NCBI GenBank assembly: GCA_019693395.1
Contig: JAAMXP010000855.1
Location: forward strand, 1-11,958
Reading direction: 5' to 3'
From: Ettlia oleoabundans
Lineage: Eukaryota; Chlorophyta; Chlorophyceae; Chlamydomonadales
DNA: 11,958 bases
Positions 7,065 through 11,958 of this stretch are shown one piece after another. The translations under genes were made by a program, and so were the position numbers. The notes beneath the pieces are model-generated. The model was given only the letters and a program-made list of their open reading frames with translations. It was not told the origin of the DNA and made no database searches. How positions within the stretch are numbered: position 1 is the stretch's first letter; the number at the start of each line of letters is the position of its first letter.

Positions 7065-9539
7065 TTAATCAAAGGCAGCTCTAAAGATTGTGGGAAGTCG
7101 TTTGTCAGCGGCCCGGCCCCTTCTGGCGCAGGCAGAGGGGGCAGGGAGAGCCCCGCCGCTGCCGGCTGCGTCGCCACTGCCAAGCGCTGCGGCGAACGCT
7201 GCGTCGCCTGCTGCTGCCGGTCCTTGAATCAGCAGCTGAGAACCCATCTGTGAAGCAGCCTGCTGCTGCAGGGTGCGCAGCGCTGCCTCCTGCTGCTGAG
7301 CCTGGGCTGCTGCCCGCGCCTCCGCCGCTGCCGCCGCCGCCTTGACCCGCTCCGGGCACTTCTTGCTATGCCCTGCTACCTGCTCACCCCCACAGTCTGC
7401 GCAGGTCCGCGGCCCTCGCAGCCGCATGTCCTTGCGCATCTCGCAGCGAACATCAGGGTTCGTCATAAGCAGGAAACGCTTCAGGGCCTGCCGCTCCTTG
7501 CTATCCTCCTTGCCTTTCACGCCGCCGCCATGGTTGGTGTGGTTGTTGATGAACCTCTTCCACCAGGCGTTAGCATGTTCCATTGGCCAGGCCCCAAAAC
7601 GCTTTAGGCTGCCGTGCTGCCGCAGCTGCCAGGCTGCATGGCTTATGATGGCGTGGTCGTAGAAGGTGAAGGCGTAGGGAGGGGGGGCGTTGACGCCCTC
7701 TCGCAGCGGCTCCACAAGCACATATGTGGGGACTACCTCGCCACCAGGCTGCCGATAATCTGCAGCACAAACCGCGGCTCGTTGCTGCTGCTGCCTCCTG
7801 CCATGTCGCTGCTGCTGGCCTCCGGCCGCAGCGGGAACGCTGACGCCAACAACTCCCCAAACTGGCGTGCATCTTGCTCAAACTTCTGTACGTGAGCCTC
7901 GCTGACAGTGGAGGGCTGTATGTTGTGCACCAGTTGAGCCAGCAGCTCCCAAGCCTTGCACAGGTCTGAGTAGGCAGGGTGCTGTTGAGGCGCTGACAGC
8001 CATGACTCCCTACAAAACATGGGTGGCAGACTGTTGATTTACAATATGGAATCGTGCAAAGCTGTATAGGCACAGCCGTGCAACATACAACGTCAGCCTG
8101 GCTGTCACCGCCTCCCTCACTTTGGTTTTCTGCCTGCGCTGGCAAAGCTGCAACAGTTGCCCCACCCAGCCCACCTTCTATCTAATACTTGCATGGCCTC
8201 ATCACTGTCCCAACTCATGAGTGGGCGCGGCAGGCCGATCTCCTCCATCCGCGCTGCCAGGTCGACAGGCGTTGCCAGCTGCGCAGCAAGCTGTTCGGCG
8301 TGGTCAAAATGGCTGCGCACTAGGTATAGCACAGTGGAGCGGGTCTATCACGATACGGTCTGTGTCCACAACACAAAAAGGCGCATGCCGCTGGGCGCCG
8401 GTCTTGTCCGCCAGCTCTTGCTGGTTAAGCCGCGCCTGCCGCGCCAGGCTATGCCGCACCATCCCGTTTAATTCCAAGACTACTGCCGCCTCATGATAGT
8501 GCAGCAGCGTGCGCTCCGGCGCCCCCAGCTGCTGCAGGAACTGCTCGCCGTACTGCCCATGGCGCCGCCGGCACCTACATTGCAGCTCATGACAGCACAT
8601 ATCATCAACCAATCACCAACCCTGACACCTGCCTCCCGCGGTAGTAAAGCGTTTGAAAACAAGCAATTTGGCTTTTCCAGCTGCAGACTGGCAGCCTCCC
8701 CAGATGCAGGGGCAGCGGGAGGTAGGGCCACCGTGGCCCAGCGTCTCCATGTTGAGCAAAGCATCAGCGGCCTACAACAAGGGGAAAGGCATGCAAAACC
8801 ACTGCCCATTTCACAAATGACAAAAACACTGGGTGGTAAGTTTCCATTACGTAAAATTAACCACGTCATCGACATTGGTTACCAACCCCAGGTCTTGTCT
8901 CCTGCCAAGCTGTGCTCACCTGGTAGGATTGGAGATGAAACTTGATGCCCTCCACCTCTACTTCCAAGTCACGGGCCAGCTTGTACTGGATGCCATCAGG
9001 GCGGGTCACCACCTGGCAAAAGGGATGGTAAGCAGCCTCGTACGCACGGCGCAGCAGCGGCTCCTTCTCCTTGCCGTTGTAAAACACCTAGCTGTAGCCC
9101 CTAGCTGTAGCAGAGCATCTGCCGCTCCCCGCTGGGTGTCTGCTGCTGCTGCCGCCGCCAGAGAGGTTGGTAGGTGGCTGGCGACAGCCGCAGTGCTGGC
9201 CTCCCCTGGAGCTAATCTGCGAGCTGGATGGGCAGCATCCACCGATTCCGGCTGGCAGATGCTGCAGCTGCAGATCACATCCTCCTTCCATTTTTTCAGC
9301 GCTGCCTCCAGCTGTGCCACGATTGGAAAAGTGCGCTCCACCCATTCTGTTGTAGCTAAGCCGACCGCTTTGCGGATGGTGTGTTCCTTCTCGATGTTTT
9401 CCAGCACGTCGCATATTGACAGGATGGTATCCCTGCTGGAGACTGCGACATCATGCCTGGAAGGCCCAGGCTCATCTAACAGCAGCCGTGCAACTTCCTG
9501 CCACCCCTCCCGCTGGTGCTGCAGCTGCAACCGCCGCTG
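7065..9539 (-). CDS. Unrecognised multi-exon gene, probably transposon-derived
   Basis: I do not recognise the family. Exons on the minus strand: 9539-9243 (end uncertain), 9087-8920, 8771-8629, 8574-8175, 8009-7065. Good junctions: CCAG|GTGAGC with GTTGTAG|GCC; GGCAG|GTGTC with ATGTAG|GTG (only 54 nt); AAG|GTGGGC with TTTGTAG|GGA; phases match. Exon 1 ends in a Cys cluster (ICSCSIC, 9274-9255); exon 2 contains RPDGIQYKLARDLEVEVEG. The last exon has WPMEHANAWWKR (about 7587-7552) followed by N-x-HTNHGGG, which resembles the glutamate-bearing C-terminal part of DDE transposases. It then has a zinc knuckle C-x2-C-x7-H-x3-C (7403-7356) and an Ala/Gln-rich coiled-coil-like tail. Two single-base frame breaks (about 8341-8343 and 7733-7745) interrupt it, so it is a decaying copy or carries sequencing errors. 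The transposase reading is an inference. Confidence 0.6.
7120..7355 (-). repeat. GCx/CAG-rich Ala/Gln low-complexity coding stretch
   Basis: The C-terminal tail of the gene ending at 7065 is built from GCx and CAG codons. It gives runs of Ala with interspersed Gln and Glu, probably a helix or coiled coil. Such trinucleotide-rich coding tracts are common in chlorophyte nuclear genes, and they also produce long spurious open frames on the opposite strand. Confidence 0.6.
9087..9111. repeat. 13-bp tandem duplication at a splice acceptor
   Basis: CCTAGCTGTAGC occurs at 9087-9098 and again at 9100-9111 (13-bp period). On the minus strand this duplicates ACAGCTAG, so two possible acceptors lie 13 bases apart just before the exon starting at 9087. 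Only the downstream one keeps the reading frame used here. Confidence 0.7.
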
Positions 9540-9922
9540 CTAGGCCGCTCGGTGTCGGGCGGAGCGGAAGCAGATGCCGCGGCGCGAGTGGTTTGTTTGT
9601 AACTGAGAGAACTGCTGTTCCTCTTCCTCCTTCTCTTCTTAGGATTCTACAGCCACTGGGACGAGCAGCAATAAGGTCAGGACACTGTGTGGCCGCCCAC
9701 ACATGCAGCACTGTTGACTGATGGGCGCCGCCCCGCCGCCATTGCCCAAGGCGGGGCTGCAACCCGGGGTGGTTTGCATTGCTTGCCTGCCAGGATTGGT
9801 TTCCTGCGGCTGCTGCTGGAGTTCTGCTGGGTGTTGGCTGTCGAGAAGGCTGGGATGGGCTGTTCTCCTTGTTCATGGGCGGCCAGTGGCTTGTCAGGCT
9901 TAATGTGGAGCGCGAACTGCAC
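9540..9922 (-). other. Possible 5' exon(s) of the unknown gene
   Basis: Two overlapping open frames could supply the N-terminus. One starts at ATG 9876 (MNKENSPSQPSRQPTPSR), is Ser/Pro/Gln-rich, and could join the next exon in phase through a GC donor (TGGCAG|GCAAGC) to CCTAG|CAG at 9540/9539. The other runs from about 9922 and contains HIKPDKP within the inverted repeat. I cannot decide between them from sequence alone. Confidence 0.35.
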
Positions 9923-10155
9923 GCAGTCGCCTCGCGCGTGCGTAATTCAACTCAGTTTTTGACACAGTACAGAATAGAAGGGTTCCTCCCGTCGAAAGCG
10001 GGCACCGCCCCGGAGCCCATATGGGCTTCAACAACGAGTGACAACTTTTGACGGGCGGAGGTAGCCTATTCTGAGCTTGAGGTCCCCAAAAGGCTTGCTG
10101 ACGTGGCCCATGGCCAAGCCCTGAGGTCCCAGCGCCACATTAAGCCTGACACGCC
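9888..10155. repeat. 24-bp inverted repeat with 220-bp spacer
   Basis: Arms at 9888-9911 and 10132-10155 match at 22 of 24 positions, with the core TGTCAGGCTTAATGTGG identical in both. Read outward, each arm is open and encodes HIKPD followed by K/T and P. Weaker similarity continues on both sides of the arms. It could be the two ends of a small non-autonomous element, or two head-to-head copies of one coding 5' end. I see no flanking target duplication. Confidence 0.65.
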
Positions 10156-10546
10156 TTCTCGCGCCCAAACAGGTGGAAAGACGGTGTTTGCGGTTAGTTT
10201 GGCCCGGTTATCCCGTCGTAAAACGCATTCCATACAGGACTTTCTTCCGCCGTGGGCCCCGCTCCGGGCCCATTCACGGGCCCCGCAGGCCCCGACCCGC
10301 TGTTTTTCTGACCCTGCGCATCCTCCCAATGCCTATAATAAAGATGTAGTATTCGGAAAGGACGACGTCCGCAGTGGGCAAGGTTCTCCGTTCTGTCCCT
10401 CGTCCCCCCGCGTGGCCGCCAGCAATCTCATGTTGATGAGCACATGGTTATCTGCACTGACAAGGCGTGCAATGTCGTCTATGCGGCGACACCTCTTTGG
10501 CACCGCTGCAGCTGAACCGCCGCCTGAGCCACGGCATTGCCCGTAG
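10103..10546 (+). other. Open frame upstream of the RT, weak candidate exon
   Basis: About 147 codons, beginning in a GTG rather than an ATG context, containing HIKPDTP near its start and an Arg/Met-rich segment near its end, and stopping with TAG at 10544-10546. It is in the same orientation as the reverse transcriptase and in the same frame as the first RT fragment, so it may be the decayed 5' part of that element. No domain is recognisable. Confidence 0.25.
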
Positions 10547-10647
10547 GGTTTAAAGTGCGCCCTTAGGGTGGGATTTTGCCCTTAGGGTGGGAGTCTGGGT
10601 GGACGACAGGCTGGTTTTAGGGGTTTTAGGGAGGTCCCCTTAGGGTA
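10543..10647 (+). repeat. Telomere-like TTTTAGGG/TTAGGG cluster
   Basis: Six TAGGG blocks occur in about 105 bases: 10544, 10564, 10583, 10618, 10627 and 10641. Two are TTTTAGGG (10615-10622 and 10624-10631), the Chlamydomonas-type telomere unit; others read CCTTAGGGT. The 15-mer GCCCTTAGGGTGGGA is repeated with a 19-bp period (10559-10573 and 10578-10592). By chance about 0.1 such pentamers would be expected in this length. It reads as a degenerate interstitial telomere-like tract lying just 5' of the reverse transcriptase. Confidence 0.65.
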
Positions 10648-10714
10648 AAAACGTGTCCGCTCCCGCCTGATCTCGTCCTTGCAACACGATTGTTGGCCCC
10701 ACCGGAATCGCTGA

Positions 10715-11958
10715 ACAAATGAAACAACTATGCATGGCGCTGTTGTACAGTCCCCCTCCCTCCCTAATGCCTTACATGGTGACCTCCCCGCCCTAGAAGA
10801 GGACGACACCGTAGCCCTTCGCAAACTGAGGAGGCGCTTTGTTTTTACCTTTGTCGATAAAGCTGACAACAGGTTTGCAAAATAAACTATTGCCACTTGG
10901 TCCAGCAGGACCTGTACCCCCTCACCTCCCTTCCCCAATTAGGCCCTGCCGAGCAACCTGAACCTGCTCCTGCGCCCCCAACAGTTTATGTGCTAGAGCA
11001 ACGCCCCGTGCGGGATGTTGCTGCTGACATTATCGCAGAACAGTCACAATGGCTGTTGCAGCATCGTTTCCCCGTCGGCACGCCTGCCCCTCCTCATTAC
11101 TACCTCACTGTCAAGCTCCACAAATCCCCCTTCAGTTGCCGCTTTATTTCAGGCTCCTCTGATGTCACAACAACTCCCCTTAACCAACGCCTTGCTTTCT
11201 TCTTTCGTGGTTTAGGAGCTGAAGCCACCGCACTCTGGCGGAACGTCGCACAGCACATCCCTGGCTTTCCTGCCGATCACCCGTGGCTGCTCACAGACAC
11301 TGCTGGCATTATTCCTAGACTCCAGCCAGCCAACCGCCTTTTGTCCGGGGAAGCATGCACCCAGCTTACCGCAGACTTTGAACGCCTTTACACCAACCTG
11401 CCACTCACTGATGTAGCCACCCGCCTCAACCGTTTTATGATGCCGCTGCTGCCTTACACCCCACCCCAACACAGTGGCCGTACGCATTTACTTTGACAAA
11501 ACGATCCCTTTGGAGTGGCTCTCTTCATTGCCTGCGAACCAACGATCTGGCTGGGTTGGCAAGCACAAGTATGTTGCTTTTCTCCTATCAGAGCTGAAAA
11601 CGGCCCTTGCGTGGCTGCTGCATAACACTTTCGTCACTTCTTGGAAAGGGGTACTCCGCCAGCAGGTTGGCATACCCATGGGGGGCAATGCTGCAGTTTT
11701 CATTGCCAACTATTATCTCTTCATGTTTGAACTTGATTTCATCAACCGCCTAGCAGCACCACTGCGAGTTGTGCCTCCCCTTCTCATGCCAAACGTACGC
11801 CCCGCTGTTCAAGCTACCACACCACATGGCCTACAGCTCGTACACCCTGGCTCTGCCACACTTAGGACTTTACAGTCACAAGCCGGCCCCGTCACCATTT
11901 ACATAGCTGCGCATCCCCTACCACCACCGCCAGCCAATGCAGTGACCCACCTCCACCA
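10715..11958 (+). pseudogene. Reverse transcriptase, Penelope-like type, frameshifted and cut by window end
   Basis: The coding potential runs through three frame segments. Positions 10715-10882 carry RRRFVFTFVDKADNRFA. Positions about 10883-11467 (frame of 10897) carry YYLTVKLHKSP then CRFISGSS, and TADFERLYTNLP with the motif A aspartate at 11374-11376. From about 11470 to the window edge, the next frame carries LRQQVGIPMGGNAAVFIAN (motif B) and an open Pro-rich stretch. The catalytic motif C (YxDD) is not reached. KLHK-x-P followed by RFI, and GIPMG, are typical of Penelope-like and related eukaryotic RTs; no endonuclease domain is visible here. Frame breaks lie at an A-run near 10879-10882 and a C-run near 11458-11467, with TAA at 10883 and TGA at 11494 closing the original frames. 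It is most likely a decayed copy. Confidence 0.72.

Noticed and set aside
8833..9543. 236-codon plus-strand open frame
   Set aside because: It is an antisense shadow of the GCx/CAG-rich exons on the minus strand, which have matching splice phases and recognisable Cys motifs.
10014..10027. 14-bp perfect palindrome AGCCCATATGGGCT
   Set aside because: Roughly one is expected by chance in 12 kb. It lies inside the inverted-repeat spacer but has no other support.
11458..11500. Programmed ribosomal frameshift in the RT
   Set aside because: The C-run is not a known slippery site with a downstream structure I can see, and a second unrelated frame break upstream makes decay or sequencing error simpler.

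Overview
The window looks like nuclear DNA of a green alga, most probably a chlorophyte. Genes are split by many short GT-AG introns. Coding exons are rich in GCx/CAG/CTG codons, giving Ala and Gln runs. TGTAA, the chlorophyte polyadenylation signal, lies downstream of both minus-strand genes. Telomere-like TTTTAGGG/TTAGGG motifs occur near the right end. There are no bacterial-style operons, no tRNA or rRNA genes that I can recognise, and no CRISPR array.

Layout. Positions 1-2331 hold no gene I can support, only simple repeats and a diverged repeated unit. Positions 2510-6078 (minus) hold a complete 11-exon nuclear gene for a plant/algal LpxC (UDP-3-O-acyl-N-acetylglucosamine deacetylase). 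I assembled it by hand from splice sites; every junction keeps phase and the product is 463 residues. One of its introns has a GC-AG boundary. Positions about 6170-6957 are intergenic and carry a GTAC-containing direct repeat. Positions 7065-9539 (minus), with a possible 5' exon up to about 9922, hold a multi-exon gene that I do not recognise. It has Cys-rich zinc-binding-like motifs, a C-terminal CCHC-like knuckle and a segment resembling the C-terminal part of DDE transposases, and it is broken by two apparent single-base frameshifts. I treat it as transposon-derived until shown otherwise.

The right end looks like a retroelement. A 24-bp inverted repeat (9888-9911 / 10132-10155) reads HIKPD in an open frame in both directions. 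A cluster of six TAGGG motifs follows, including two TTTTAGGG copies (10543-10647). Then comes a frameshifted, right-truncated reverse transcriptase (10715-11958, plus) with a KLHK-type motif and recognisable RT motifs A and B. Telomere-like repeats directly 5' of an RT of this kind recall telomere-associated Penelope-like elements, and this is the most interesting configuration in the window.

The lpxC gene is an intact metabolic gene. Everything to its right looks like accessory, mobile-element-derived DNA, and I see no functional link between the two parts.
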